Source of the DNA: Bradyrhizobium sp. CCBAU 53351
GTDB lineage: Bacteria > Pseudomonadota > Alphaproteobacteria > Rhizobiales > Xanthobacteraceae
NCBI RefSeq assembly: GCF_015291745.1
Contig: NZ_CP030059.1
Span: 620,001-684,000 of the forward strand
Reading direction: 5' to 3'
Length of the DNA: 64,000 nt
The notes beneath the pieces are model-generated. The model had not been told where the DNA came from. It worked only from the letters and a program-made list of their open reading frames with translations, and ran no database searches. The first letter of the stretch is position 1. Each line of letters begins with the position of its first letter. Positions 35,399 through 44,779 of this stretch are shown one piece after another. Both the position numbers and the translations under genes were made by a program.

Positions 35399-36489
35399 GC
35401 ACGCATTCATCCCGCCGCAGCTTTCTCAAATACGCTGCGGCGGGATTTTCCACCATCGCAGCCTCTCGCATCGCGCTGGCGCAAGCCACGGTCGAGCCTT
35501 CGCCGCACGCGCTTGCGAACGAGCGCGCCGTCACCGACCCCGTCAATGTCGAGGTCAACGCGCGCGCCATTCCCAATTTCGAGCCGCGTGACCGCACGCG
35601 TACCCGGTTCGGCTCGCTGAACTATCGCAGCGGCCTGGTGCTGACCTCGCCCTATCGCGGCTTCGGCGGATTGTCCGGCATCCGGCTGGATGCCAAGGGC
35701 GAGCGCTTCCTCGCCGTCTCCGACCAGGGCGGCTGGTTCACCGGCACCATCCGCTACGCCAATGGCAAAATGGCCGGTCTCGACGACGTCGAGGCCGCGC
35801 CGCTGCTCGGCGCCGAGGGCCGACCGATCACGGAGAAGCGGGGGTGGTGGGATTCGGAATCGATCGCGCGCGACGGCAGTCTCGTCTATGTCGGGCTCGA
35901 GCGCGTCAACCAGATCCTGCGCTATGATTTTGCCAAGGGCGGCACGCGCGCGCGCGGCGAGGTGATGCCGGTGCCGGCGGGCGTGCGCAAGCTGCCCTCC
36001 AACAAGGGGCTGGAGGCACTTGTCGTCGTGCCCAAGGAAAAGGACAAGGGCAAAGACCAGAACATGCCGCTCGCGGGCACGCTGATCGCCTTCTCCGAGC
36101 GCGGCCTCGACGCCGACGGCAATCTCACGGCCTTCCTGATCGGCGGTCCCACGCCCGGCCAGTTCAGCGTGCGCCGCATCGAGAAATACGACATCAGCGA
36201 TGCCGTGCTGCTGCCCTCGGGCGAGCTCCTGATTCTCGAACGCAAATTTTCCTGGTTCACCGGCGTCAACATCCGCATCCGCGCGATCCCGCTGAAGTCG
36301 ATCACGCCGGGTGCGCTGGTCGACGGCCCCGCGCTGTTCGTCGCCGATCTCGGCCAGGAGATCGACAACATGGAAGGCATCGACGCCCACGTCACGCCCG
36401 AGGGCGAGACCGTGCTGACGCTGATCTCCGACGACAATTTCTCGATGCTGCAGCGGACGCTGCTGCTGCAATTCACGCTGGCGGAGTAG
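35395..36489 (+). CDS. Tat-exported phytase-like esterase domain protein
   Basis: A 364-aa protein with a twin-arginine signal ([19 protein letters not shown]) and an esterase-like phytase domain (Phytase-like beta propeller; [26 protein letters not shown] is the conserved opening, [19 protein letters not shown] the next block). Periplasmic; substrate unknown, a phosphoester or lactone are possibilities. GTG at 35395 overlaps the cobT stop by 4 bp; a GTG-coupled start links it to the cobST operon although no role in B12 synthesis is evident. Confidence 0.85.
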   Translation: MSTHSSRRSFLKYAAAGFSTIAASRIALAQATVEPSPHALANERAVTDPVNVEVNARAIPNFEPRDRTRTRFGSLNYRSGLVLTSPYRGFGGLSGIRLDAKGERFLAVSDQGGWFTGTIRYANGKMAGLDDVEAAPLLGAEGRPITEKRGWWDSESIARDGSLVYVGLERVNQILRYDFAKGGTRARGEVMPVPAGVRKLPSNKGLEALVVVPKEKDKGKDQNMPLAGTLIAFSERGLDADGNLTAFLIGGPTPGQFSVRRIEKYDISDAVLLPSGELLILERKFSWFTGVNIRIRAIPLKSITPGALVDGPALFVADLGQEIDNMEGIDAHVTPEGETVLTLISDDNFSMLQRTLLLQFTLAE

Positions 36490-36621
36490 CGGCGCCGTCA
36501 CGTCAAGCCGCGGTCGCAATGCGTGCCGCCACCACCCGCCATTCGTTCGCGCCGCTGGCAATCCGCCGTCCGCCCACTAAACTCTCTCCACAATCCCGCC
36601 CCCATCCCGGAACTCCCCCGC

Positions 36622-37734
36622 ATGTCCGTCCTGTTTTCCCCGATCAAGCTGCGCGGCCTGACCTTGAAGAACCGCGTCGTGGTGTCGCCGATGTGCCAAT
36701 ATTCGGCCGACGACGGCGTCGCCAACGACTGGCACTTCACCCACATCAACAATCTCAGCCTGTCGGGCGCTTCGATGTTCTGCATCGAGGCGACGCATGT
36801 CGAGGCGATCGGCCGCATCACGCCGGGCTGTCTCGGGCTCTACAGCGATGCCTGCGAAGCCGCGCTGCATCAGGTCCTCAGCTCGGTGCGCAAGCATTCC
36901 TCGACGGCGATCGCGATGCAGCTCGCTCATGCGGGCCGCAAGGCGTCGAGCGCGCGGCCCTGGGACGGCGGCCAGTTGATTCCGGTCGAACAGGGCGGCT
37001 GGCAGACGGTGGCGCCGTCGGCCGTGCCGCACAAGGAGGGCGAGGCCGCCCCGCTGGCGCTCGATGCCGCGGGCCTGACGCGCATCCGCGAGGCCTTCGT
37101 CGATAGCGCAAAGCGCGCCGACCGGCTCGGCATCGACGCCATCGAGCTGCATGGCGCGCACGGCTATCTCCTGCATCAGTTCCTGTCGCCGATCTCCAAT
37201 CGGCGCACGGACGAATATGGCGGCAGCCTCGAAAACCGCATGCGCTTTCCGCTCGAGATCTACGACGCCGTGCGCGCCGTCTTTCCCGCCGACAAGCCCG
37301 TGGGCATGCGGGTGTCGTCCACCGACTGGGTCGAGGGCGGCTGGGATCTAGCGCAGACGATTGAATTCGCCAGGGCCTTGAAGGCGCGCGGCGTCGACTG
37401 GATCGATGCCTCCTCCGGCGGCGTCTCGCCGCTGCAGAAGATCCCGCTCGGCCCCGGCTATCAGGTGCAGTTTGCAGATGCCATCAAGCGTGAAACGGGA
37501 TTGCCCACCATCGCCGTCGGCCTGATCACGGAGCCGAAGCAGGCGGAAGAGATCGTCGCATCCGGCAAGGCCGACATGGTCGCGCTCGCCCGCGGCATGC
37601 TCTACGACCCGCGCTGGGCCTGGCACGCCGCCGCCGAGCTCGGCGGCGAGGTCGAAGCCCCGCCGCAATATTGGCGCTCGCAGCCGTCCACGCAAAAGGC
37701 GTTGTTCGGCAAGACGACCTTCGGGGCGAGGTAG
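36622..37734 (+). CDS. NADH:flavin oxidoreductase, Old Yellow Enzyme family (YqjM-like)
   Basis: A 370-aa FMN-dependent TIM-barrel ene-reductase that reduces activated alkenes or nitro compounds with NAD(P)H. KNRVVVSPMCQYSADDG is the YqjM-type N-terminus with the active-site Cys, AMQLAHAGRKASS holds FMN contacts, and ELHGAHGYLLHQFLSPISNRRTDEYGGSLENR is nearly invariant in the family, with the substrate-binding His residues. The ATG at 36622 matches the family N-terminus. Physiological substrate unknown. Confidence 0.93.
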   Translation: MSVLFSPIKLRGLTLKNRVVVSPMCQYSADDGVANDWHFTHINNLSLSGASMFCIEATHVEAIGRITPGCLGLYSDACEAALHQVLSSVRKHSSTAIAMQLAHAGRKASSARPWDGGQLIPVEQGGWQTVAPSAVPHKEGEAAPLALDAAGLTRIREAFVDSAKRADRLGIDAIELHGAHGYLLHQFLSPISNRRTDEYGGSLENRMRFPLEIYDAVRAVFPADKPVGMRVSSTDWVEGGWDLAQTIEFARALKARGVDWIDASSGGVSPLQKIPLGPGYQVQFADAIKRETGLPTIAVGLITEPKQAEEIVASGKADMVALARGMLYDPRWAWHAAAELGGEVEAPPQYWRSQPSTQKALFGKTTFGAR

Positions 37735-37740
37735 GGGAGA

Positions 37741-37846
37741 TACCGCGTGATCTCACGATGATCCGCGGTCTGCGTTGACAACTTAACTGACAGCCGTCGC
37801 CAAACTACTCCCTGTGGTTATGGGTCCTCGCGTTCGCAGGGACGAC
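37741..37846. repeat. Degenerate copy of the 39019-39166 repeat
   Basis: The stretch with TACCGCGTGATCTC, then CGCCAAACTACTCCCTGTGG, TTATGGGTC and CAGGGACGAC parallels the interior and right arm of the repeat at 39019-39166 but lacks its left arm. No gene is seen in 37735-37970 apart from this. Confidence 0.65.
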
Positions 37847-37970
37847 GGCGGGATGTGAGGTGAGCGCTTTCGCCTCACCATCCCTTACGCCTCCGTAACT
37901 CTCCTCACCTTCCACCCCCCGCAAAACTGGCCTAACCTCCGGCTCTTTAACACCGCAACGGAGGCCCGCC

Positions 37971-38378
37971 ATGCGGTTTCGTGTTCGCAAAACGGCTCAC
38001 ATCTTCGAGCGCGTCGGACTTGCGATGGCGGGTGCGGCATGCGGGCTGTTCGTCGGCGCTTATGTGGGCTCGGCGATATCGGCGCTGACCACGCAGGGTT
38101 TCCTGCTGTTGATGATGCTGCTCGGCTTCGTCGGCTTTTATCTGGGCATCGACACGCCGCAATTGCCGTTCGACGACGCGCATAGCGAGATCGATGCCGC
38201 CGAATTCCTCAGCGCCGCCGGCACGCTCTGCGCCACGCTCACCGCGCTCGCCTCCGTCGCCGTCATCGTGCTCCGCCTCGATCCGCATTTGGCCTGGACC
38301 TGGCTCGCTCTGTTCGGCTGGATCGCCGGCGTCGCCATGCAGATCGTCGGCGGCGCGAAAGCGCGGATGCGGAAGTAG
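37971..38378 (+). CDS. Small integral membrane protein
   Basis: A 135-aa protein with about four hydrophobic segments (VGLAMAGAACGLFVGAYVGS, FLLLMMLLGFVGFYLGI, AAGTLCATLTALASVAVIVL, WLALFGWIAGVAMQIVGG) and short charged ends. No family recognised; conserved-looking with normal GC and codon use. Flanked by repeats on both sides. Confidence 0.7.
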   Translation: MRFRVRKTAHIFERVGLAMAGAACGLFVGAYVGSAISALTTQGFLLLMMLLGFVGFYLGIDTPQLPFDDAHSEIDAAEFLSAAGTLCATLTALASVAVIVLRLDPHLAWTWLALFGWIAGVAMQIVGGAKARMRK

Positions 38379-38388
38379 GTGTTTTTTC

Positions 38389-38596
38389 CTTCTCCCCTTG
38401 TGGGAGAAGGTGGCATAGGCGGCCTTTGGCCGCCGTCCCTAAAAAACGCCGAGGCGAAGCCTCGGCTATGGCGCCGGATGAGGGATTTGCCTCAGTGAAT
38501 TTAGCCGTGAGAGATGAGATTGCGGAGACAGGCCCCTCACCCGTCTCGCCGCTGCGCGGCGAGCGACCCTCTCCCACAAGGGGAGAGGGGAAGAAA
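38389..38596. repeat. REP-like element (CTCTCCCC/GGGGAGAG type), longer member
   Basis: CTTCTCCCCTTGTGGGAGAA at the left is mirrored by CTCTCCCACAAGGGGAGAGG at the right. Two internal hairpins are visible, GGCGGCCTTTGGCCGCC and GCCGAGGCGAAGCCTCGGC, and the ends match the repeat at 28006-28165. Confidence 0.7.
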
Positions 38597-38605
38597 CATG
38601 CATCC

Positions 38606-38857
38606 CTAAAACACCACGCCCACGCGCGTGCTGCGCTTCCACGCGATGCGGCAGCGCTTCTTGGTGTTGACGTGCAACAGCTCGAAGCGATCTGGGATGT
38701 TCACCTGGCCGCCGAGATCGACGCAGGCGCCGCCGGGCGAATAGTCGATCAGCGTGCAGGGGATCACCGGCGCGCGCGCGTCGGTGATGATCTTGGCCTG
38801 GCGCGACACCAGCCCTGCGGGCTTCACGCGGGCGTATTTGCGAGGGAATTGCGGCAC
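38606..38857 (-). CDS. PilZ domain protein
   Basis: An 83-aa protein equal to one PilZ domain: RKYARVKPAG at the start (the usual RxxxR c-di-GMP contact appears as RKYAR) and DYSPGGACVDLGG for the D/NxSxxG motif. It may bind cyclic di-GMP. The GTG at 38857 has GGAGGAGA directly upstream and is therefore preferred over longer frames. Confidence 0.75.
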   Translation of the reverse strand: MPQFPRKYARVKPAGLVSRQAKIITDARAPVIPCTLIDYSPGGACVDLGGQVNIPDRFELLHVNTKKRCRIAWKRSTRVGVVF

Positions 38858-39018
38858 GTCTCCTCCAGCTCCGCAAGGTTTCGCAGCGGGTTCGAGGCCA
38901 TGATGGAACGGGAGATGATGCGATCCGGCTAAGGCGCGCGGGAGAATTTTAATGAAAAGTGTCGGCGGCGGAAGAAAGCGAAGGTAGCGGGGTGGGGTGG
39001 GATCGTCCAAACCCCGCT

Positions 39019-39166
39019 GTCATCCCTGCGAAAGCAGGGACCCATACCGCGTAATCTCTCGGGTTGTCCGCGGTAGGAGTACCGAACAACCTGTCTTCGC
39101 CAAACCACTCCCTGTGGTTATGGGTCCCTGCGCCCCGTGCGCAATTGCGCACTAGGCAGGGACGAC
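39019..39166. repeat. REP-like element with central TGCGCAATTGCGCA palindrome
   Basis: GTCATCCCTGCG near 39019 and CAGGGACGAC at 39157-39166 are the outer arms; GACCCATA and TATGGGTC form the inner pair. It carries the perfect palindrome GTGCGCAATTGCGCAC at 39137-39152, which also occurs at 48141-48156 and, with one mismatch, at 49848-49863. Confidence 0.7.
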
Positions 39167-39199
39167 AGCAATGGTGTAGCGCGAGCCTACCTCCACCAC

Positions 39200-39317
39200 C
39201 GTCATTGCGAGGAGCGCAGCGACGAAGCAATCCAGAAATGCATTCGCGGAGACAGTCTGGATTGCTTCCGACTTCGCCGAAGGCTTCGGCGGACAAGTCA
39301 CTGCGCTCGCAATGACG
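39200..39317. repeat. REP-like element (CGTCATTGCGAG type)
   Basis: CGTCATTGCGAGGAGCGCAG at 39200 pairs with CTGCGCTCGCAATGACG at 39301-39317, and AAGCAATCCAGA pairs with TCTGGATTGCTT inside. A classic alphaproteobacterial intergenic palindrome. With the previous element it accounts for most of the gene-free stretch 38858-39374. Confidence 0.8.
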
Positions 39318-39374
39318 GCTGCGAGACGCCCGCGCTCGCCATGACGAGCGGCGAGAGCCATGCCCGCCGCCCCA

Positions 39375-40706
39375 TCACCCCGTCACGCTCTCCCCCGCCA
39401 CCAGCTCCACCCCCGGCGGCACCGGCATCGGCACCGTCACATACTCCTTCGGCATGTTCACCGGCCGGTACTCCGGCTCCACCGCCATCCGCTTCAACAC
39501 GCTCTCATGCACATGCGCGCCTTCGGGGATCGGGCGCGGCTCGCAATCGGGGATGTAGAAGCCGAGGAACACCTTGCGCTCCGGCCACTCCTTGTACTTC
39601 GCGCTTTTGGGCACGTATTCCAGCAGCCGCCAGCCCGCCGTCATGGAATCGTGCAGCACGCCCGTCTTGCCGGTGTAGGCGGGCGCGACATATTGAAACG
39701 GCGAGTTCTTGCGCTGGATGCCCCAGGCGAGCTGCTTGATGGTCGCCGGGTTGAAGTTCAGCCCCGCCTTCTCGGCTTCCGCGATCATCCAGATCAGCGG
39801 ATATTTGGAATCGCCGCTTCTAGCCTCCGGATAGCCGCCGCCGACGTCGCTGTGCACGCCGGCGAACCACACCTGCAGAATGTCCTGCGGCACCTTCTTC
39901 TCGTCAGGCACGTAGCGGTTGCTCCAGAAATCCTGCGGCTGCCAGTACTTCTTGAGGCGGAACATGCAGCGCCGCTCGTCGATCGCGATCGCCTGCCTGA
40001 AGATCCTGACGCTGGGGTTGCGCAGCGTGAAGGCGAGCTCCTCCAGGCTCGGCCAGAACAGCCGGTCGGCGCGCGGCACGATCACGCTCGCCACGGTGTC
40101 CCAGACGCCGATGAAGTGGATGGTCGGCCAGCGCGTCGAGGTGATGCGCGCGAACTGCGCGGCGAGGTCGAACGCGTCCTTGGGCAGCGGCCCGCTCTCG
40201 TCGGTCGCGATATTCTCGAGGTCCTCGATGTCGTTGCCGCGCCCGGTGCCGGAATATTGCTTGTAGGCGACGAGGCCCGAGCCTGCGAGGTTTGCCTGCT
40301 CCGGCCTGATCAGGCCGATCTTGTGGATCAGCCCCGCCAGCACGCGCACCGTGTAGGCCCCGCGCGAAAAGCCGAACAGATAGATGCGATCGCCCGGCGC
40401 GTAATGCTCGACCAGGAAGCCATAGGCCGAGAGCACGTTGTCATCGAGCCCGTAGCCGGTGGCGAGCCCCAGCACCAGGTTGACGTTGGCCCTCAAGCGA
40501 TGCCACGTCGTCGGCTCCGTCACCGTGCCGACCCCGGGATCGTAAAACACCATCTGCCGCGGCTGCGTCCTCTCAGTCTTGCGCAGGCAGCGATACAGCT
40601 TCAGGACGTTGGAGATATTCTCCGAGATCTCGTTGCCGGTGCCGTCACAGCAGATGACGAGGTTTTTGGGGGAGGGGTGGGGATCGGGGTCGCGCGCGGA
40701 GTCCAT
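39375..40706 (-). CDS. DUF2235 alpha/beta hydrolase (Tle1-like)
   Basis: A 443-aa predicted serine hydrolase. NLVICCDGTGNE opens the domain, and the nucleophile elbow GFSRGAYTVRVLAGLIHKIG and the acidic/His blocks IHFIGVWDTVASV and FAGVHSDVGGGYPE complete the DUF2235 pattern, which is shared with type VI secretion phospholipase effectors (Tle1). There is no signal peptide, VgrG or PAAR gene nearby, so a housekeeping or orphan role is as likely. ATG at 40706. It borders the AT-rich island on its 5' side. Confidence 0.88.
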   Translation of the reverse strand: MDSARDPDPHPSPKNLVICCDGTGNEISENISNVLKLYRCLRKTERTQPRQMVFYDPGVGTVTEPTTWHRLRANVNLVLGLATGYGLDDNVLSAYGFLVEHYAPGDRIYLFGFSRGAYTVRVLAGLIHKIGLIRPEQANLAGSGLVAYKQYSGTGRGNDIEDLENIATDESGPLPKDAFDLAAQFARITSTRWPTIHFIGVWDTVASVIVPRADRLFWPSLEELAFTLRNPSVRIFRQAIAIDERRCMFRLKKYWQPQDFWSNRYVPDEKKVPQDILQVWFAGVHSDVGGGYPEARSGDSKYPLIWMIAEAEKAGLNFNPATIKQLAWGIQRKNSPFQYVAPAYTGKTGVLHDSMTAGWRLLEYVPKSAKYKEWPERKVFLGFYIPDCEPRPIPEGAHVHESVLKRMAVEPEYRPVNMPKEYVTVPMPVPPGVELVAGESVTG

Positions 40707-40800
40707 GGGATGCGCCTCGGGGGGATGCTACCGGGGCGAGTATAGCGGAAATTGGAGACATCGGTGAAAGCAATTGCCTGCGGAGTCGCAGAGGAAATCA

Positions 40801-41757
40801 CTATTCCACCGTGTATTGCCAAACTCGTTGAAGACCCACGCTTGTTTCGCGAGCATACTTACTCGATACAGGGAATAAGATACTTGTTGTCGTTCCAATA
40901 CATTCGCTCAGATAGAAAAGCGCAAAACCCAAAGCTTGCGGCTTGGTAGCCAGCGGGGAAAGATAAAGGTTGGAAATTGGACCGAGCTTTTTCCGTAGCT
41001 TGACTATCTCGCTCACGACCTCAGCTGTAATAAAAGGGTCGTTTGCAGGAGCGAAAAAACTCTCGCGGTCGAAAGATTTGTTCGCGCCAATTGCATCCGA
41101 AGCTCGCCCCGCTCTCATTACGTTCTCTTGGTACATGTCGGCCCTCAAAGAGGGCAGGCCGAATATCTGAACTTTATCAGCCTTGTCTTTGTTCTCGGCG
41201 ACAGCTTTTATAAGTCTGTGGTCGTAACCCGAGCCCACGATGAGGAAATCATTTGTTTGATCCGTCGAGTTGAGGCCTTCGAATCCCTCGATCTGCCGCA
41301 CCACTATGGTTCCCTCTGAAAATACAGTCTGTTCCTTCTTTGCGTAGTATTTCGGTTCCGAGTACAGGACGTCGTATTTCTTCACTCTTTTCGTCTTCAA
41401 ATAAAATGGAAGGAAGACGAGGTGCGGTCGCATAAAGCCTGTTATGTCAACGCAAACCGAGAGCGTGTCGATCGATTTTCCAATCGTAGTCTCTACATGC
41501 GAGATTAGTCCTGCAACGTACTCAGCTTCACTTCCGAAATTTGATACGTAGCAATTTCCGCTAGGACGCTCGTGCTCGGCGTAGCCATACTCCGAGTGGA
41601 TCATCCAGAATTTGTGGCGAGCTGGCGCTTTAGAATAGACGTCTCTAACGCGGTCGCTCGAATTGAATGCAGAAATGAACACGTCCCAAGGCGCAGATCG
41701 CCAGCTCTCGGTTGTGTTCAGTTCTTGCTTATACAAAATGCTGTAGCGTGATATCAT
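40801..41757 (-). CDS. Unknown protein of the 41-46 kb island, possibly a Rossmann-like sensor
   Basis: A 318-aa protein with no signal peptide and no family I can name. CVDITGFMRPHLVFLPFYL followed by DVLYSEPKYY, and later NLYLSPLATKPQALGFALFYL, look like two rounds of strand-motif-helix with a conserved polar turn, reminiscent of Rossmann-like nucleotide-binding sensor domains of defence systems; this is speculation. ATG overlaps the stop of the ATPase gene (ATGA), so it is the last member of the four-gene operon. AT-rich codons compared with flanking core genes. Confidence 0.65.
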   Translation of the reverse strand: MISRYSILYKQELNTTESWRSAPWDVFISAFNSSDRVRDVYSKAPARHKFWMIHSEYGYAEHERPSGNCYVSNFGSEAEYVAGLISHVETTIGKSIDTLSVCVDITGFMRPHLVFLPFYLKTKRVKKYDVLYSEPKYYAKKEQTVFSEGTIVVRQIEGFEGLNSTDQTNDFLIVGSGYDHRLIKAVAENKDKADKVQIFGLPSLRADMYQENVMRAGRASDAIGANKSFDRESFFAPANDPFITAEVVSEIVKLRKKLGPISNLYLSPLATKPQALGFALFYLSECIGTTTSILFPVSSKYARETSVGLQRVWQYTVE

Positions 41758-43796
41758 TCAAATAGATCGCGTTGGTCGGTACTCTTGGGCGCTGGAGAGG
41801 AAGTTCTTCCAAAATATGGCGCTGTCATTTTGGCCTCCCAATCGGAAAGCAGTTTCTCGAAGAGCTCTCTTTGACTATAGACGAAGATCGCGTTTGTTTG
41901 ATCGACTGAGAAAGTAGTCACGCCGCGTCGGGCGACTGGCAAATCAAAGCGCGGGGAAAGCATCGTATTTAATTCGAGCTTTCGACTTACCAATTCTGAA
42001 TTTCGCTCTCGTTGCCCTCCCACGACATTGATCAGAATAGATGTATCGATGGCGCTTTTGATTGTCGACCGCGCTTCCGGTTCAATTTGTACTTCGTCGA
42101 CGCTAAACGCGATTAGGGACGTTTCTACGGGCTTGTCGGCGAACCGGTTCGCTCTGAAGAGGCGCGATAGACGGTCGACGCTCGACCGCACAAGCAATCC
42201 GGCATCCCCTTCTTCTAACATGTGTTCTAGAAACCAATCTGCTGCCTCGCTGACTCCACGAGATTGAGCGGCGAGTGATATCTTCCCGCCTGAAAAGGGC
42301 TTCTCTTGCATATAAATTGACCAGTCAAAGATATGCTTGAGCGTAGTTATCAAAGCGCGAGGTAATCCTTCCGACATTCGGATGAGCGTCTTTATTCCGG
42401 AGTAGATTTGTCGCTGCGAATTTTCACGAAGTAGTTGAGCGACCATGTCGCCCTTGTGCTTCCTTACGAATTCATCAAACCGATCATTTCTCGATCCCGA
42501 TAGATACGCTTCCGCCGCCGCTCGTGTAATCCTCGCAGCTTGGACAAGGTCGTCCGAACGAAACCAGTGCTGATATGTGGACAGGATTGACAGCTTTTCG
42601 AGTACGGGGCTTTCTGCGAAGCTAACAGCTTGGATGATCTCTTCTGCATCGGAGGTACTTGATGGTCCAACGACTAAGCCCTCTGCAATCCCCTTCATTA
42701 GCTTCCGCTTGAATTCGATGACGTGTCGCCGGTCGACCGAGCTTTCCGGCATGCACTTTCTTAGATCCTGACTTAGAACGGACGTATCCGGCGGCGGCTC
42801 GAAATACTCCTCGAGCTTTTCGACTTCCTTCTCGAAGATGTCGTTTCCGAACGAGGTGCTAAGCCGTCTTGATACAAGCCGTCTCGCGAATTCTTCGTAT
42901 CGCGAACTGTCGCTGCGAAATCTTTCGTCTAGTCGCAGTGCTTCGTACTCAGATCCCTCGCGGTTAAGCTCGCCGCCGCTCAAGGTCAGCTGGGTTCGAA
43001 ATCCATATAGGCGCGAGCCGATCTTAAAAGACATTGGCCCTTCAGTCTCTCTCACCAGGGTGTTCAAATACACTTGCTGCTCGACGGTGAGATTCTCGAA
43101 CTCGTCAAGCAAGTAGAGGAAACGAACCCCTTCTAGCTGTCGAATTCGAGCGCATGCAGCGGCGGGAATTCCGAAGAATAATTTTCCGCGCGTTATGAGG
43201 ATTTCGGCGTCGATGCGGCCGGTGAGAGAAGAGTTGTTAATCGCGTAGTCGAGTTTGCGTCGGACCTGGGACAAAAATGTTCTAATTTCTCCCATAGAGT
43301 TGGCTGGAACGTCGCCGGCGTCGAAGAGCTTGGCAATATCAGTCGCCAATTCACCGTCTATGCCGGATGCGTTGGTTGCAACTGTCAGCGCCTCAAGGAT
43401 CTCTAAAGTTCGATCTGCTACCCATAGCTCAAAGTAGTAAGCAAATAGATCGGCCCACCGGTGATCACTCTGGTTTTTCCGTGCGAAACGATGCGAGTTG
43501 AGCCCGCCGCATCTTGCATAAATCCCAACATATCCTTCGGAGCCCAGGCCGGTGAATATGGGAGTTTGGCTTTTTATGAATCGAATCTGCTGAACTTGGA
43601 AAGAAAAGTGACGCATCAAGTGAGATTTGCCGCTGCCCTTGCCGCCCATGATGAACATTGCCATTGGCGAAGCAGGCCGTGCTAACGCGGTTAAGTCGTC
43701 TCCATCATCTCCCGGCGAGACCCAAAGACTATCAATCTGTGCATCAATCAGATTGTTCGATTTTGTGATGCGAAATGGATTCTCTGTCCGTTCCAT
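41754..43796 (-). CDS. ORC1/CDC6-like P-loop ATPase of the island
   Basis: A 680-aa predicted ATPase. Walker A is MGGKGSGKSH (about residue 50) and Walker B FLYLLDEFENL (about residue 225), followed by FKIGSRLYGFRT, an arrangement like ORC1/CDC6 or STAND-type AAA+ proteins. The C-terminal half (about 330-680) is helical without a named domain. As I recall, ORC/CDC6-like ATPases next to phosphoribosyltransferase-like genes have been predicted to belong to bacterial conflict systems; I cannot check this. ATG at 43796 shares one base with the PRTase stop (TGATG). Confidence 0.75.
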   Translation of the reverse strand: MERTENPFRITKSNNLIDAQIDSLWVSPGDDGDDLTALARPASPMAMFIMGGKGSGKSHLMRHFSFQVQQIRFIKSQTPIFTGLGSEGYVGIYARCGGLNSHRFARKNQSDHRWADLFAYYFELWVADRTLEILEALTVATNASGIDGELATDIAKLFDAGDVPANSMGEIRTFLSQVRRKLDYAINNSSLTGRIDAEILITRGKLFFGIPAAACARIRQLEGVRFLYLLDEFENLTVEQQVYLNTLVRETEGPMSFKIGSRLYGFRTQLTLSGGELNREGSEYEALRLDERFRSDSSRYEEFARRLVSRRLSTSFGNDIFEKEVEKLEEYFEPPPDTSVLSQDLRKCMPESSVDRRHVIEFKRKLMKGIAEGLVVGPSSTSDAEEIIQAVSFAESPVLEKLSILSTYQHWFRSDDLVQAARITRAAAEAYLSGSRNDRFDEFVRKHKGDMVAQLLRENSQRQIYSGIKTLIRMSEGLPRALITTLKHIFDWSIYMQEKPFSGGKISLAAQSRGVSEAADWFLEHMLEEGDAGLLVRSSVDRLSRLFRANRFADKPVETSLIAFSVDEVQIEPEARSTIKSAIDTSILINVVGGQRERNSELVSRKLELNTMLSPRFDLPVARRGVTTFSVDQTNAIFVYSQRELFEKLLSDWEAKMTAPYFGRTSSPAPKSTDQRDLFE

Positions 43797-44779
43797 CAAG
43801 CCTCCCACCCGTACTGTTTGGGGAAGCGTCGAAAGAGGGGGGTCCACGAATGTCCCTCGGGGTCGTCATGCCAGATTATAGGAAGGGTATTATCCGGCGT
43901 ATTATGGAAAAAGCCTAAGAGAAGTTGGCCATCTCTCCAGCCCAGAGGATATTTTGGGGCGAGCTTCGATCCGTGGCGATGGCTTATCTGTCGCGCCTTT
44001 TCTTTGTCTATGGGAGTAGCTACGTCAGAGTAGATGCGAGATTTTTCAGAGAAGCATTTGAAGGACTCATCCAGTTCAACAACTGCCGCAACTTCGTCGA
44101 ACCAAAGGAGGTTTCTTATCTGCTCCAGGCCGTATGAAGTAGCGAATAAAGTGAAGTAATAGACGCGAACATCGCTCTTTAGTCTCTTCAATGGCTCTAC
44201 GATGGATTTGCAATAGTCCTTGGCTTGGCTGCCGGAACCACACAGATCATCGATAAATACGTAGTGTTTGATGGCGGGGTTTCGTACTTTCGTGGTGTGA
44301 TGCTTAAGCAGAAAGCGCGTAGTCGAAAGTACCTGATGCGAATTGATGAAGTACTCTTTTCCGAGGCGGTTCTCTTGACGGAAGTAGTAGAGCATGTGGC
44401 TTCCGCTCTCCGAAGGATTTCCCACTCCAATGAATCGCGTGTTTTTTAGCCTATTCTTGTATTCCTCCTCAATCGTGGATAGATCTAAGGTGTCGGAACG
44501 TTCCTTCCTAATACTTTCCAAAAGCTTGTACTGATACAGGTCTCGGAACAGCGATCGCAGCAGAGCGCGGATCTCGCGCGCTCCAAAATAAAGGAAGTTG
44601 CTGGCCAAGAAGAGCATTTGGAGTTCTGCATCGTCCGCAAGGTCCTCGGTAGAATTGAATTGCGCAAGCCAGCGGTTGACGTGCGCTTCCTTTGCTCGGC
44701 CCTCCCAAAGAGTTTCGTCGAGGGACTTCATCTTGGACCGAAGTTGGTCGGCTAGGCGTTGGTGCTTGGTGTCAATCAT
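43796..44779 (-). CDS. Phosphoribosyltransferase-like protein of the island
   Basis: A 327-aa protein. The central HYVFIDDLCGSGSQAKDY fits the type I phosphoribosyltransferase PRPP-binding signature (hydrophobic run, two acidic residues, then a GSG loop), with a further strand-loop RVYYFTLFATSYG after it. The N-terminal 130 residues are helical. Not similar to any salvage or biosynthetic PRTase I know, so it may act as an effector or nucleotide sensor. It overlaps the methyltransferase gene by 8 bp and the ATPase gene by 1 bp. Confidence 0.72.
   Translation of the reverse strand: MIDTKHQRLADQLRSKMKSLDETLWEGRAKEAHVNRWLAQFNSTEDLADDAELQMLFLASNFLYFGAREIRALLRSLFRDLYQYKLLESIRKERSDTLDLSTIEEEYKNRLKNTRFIGVGNPSESGSHMLYYFRQENRLGKEYFINSHQVLSTTRFLLKHHTTKVRNPAIKHYVFIDDLCGSGSQAKDYCKSIVEPLKRLKSDVRVYYFTLFATSYGLEQIRNLLWFDEVAAVVELDESFKCFSEKSRIYSDVATPIDKEKARQISHRHGSKLAPKYPLGWRDGQLLLGFFHNTPDNTLPIIWHDDPEGHSWTPLFRRFPKQYGWEA

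Noticed and set aside
38389..39317. Possible CRISPR array from repeated short motifs
   Set aside because: The repeats are palindromic arms of two or three different REP-like elements without regular spacers, and no cas gene is near.
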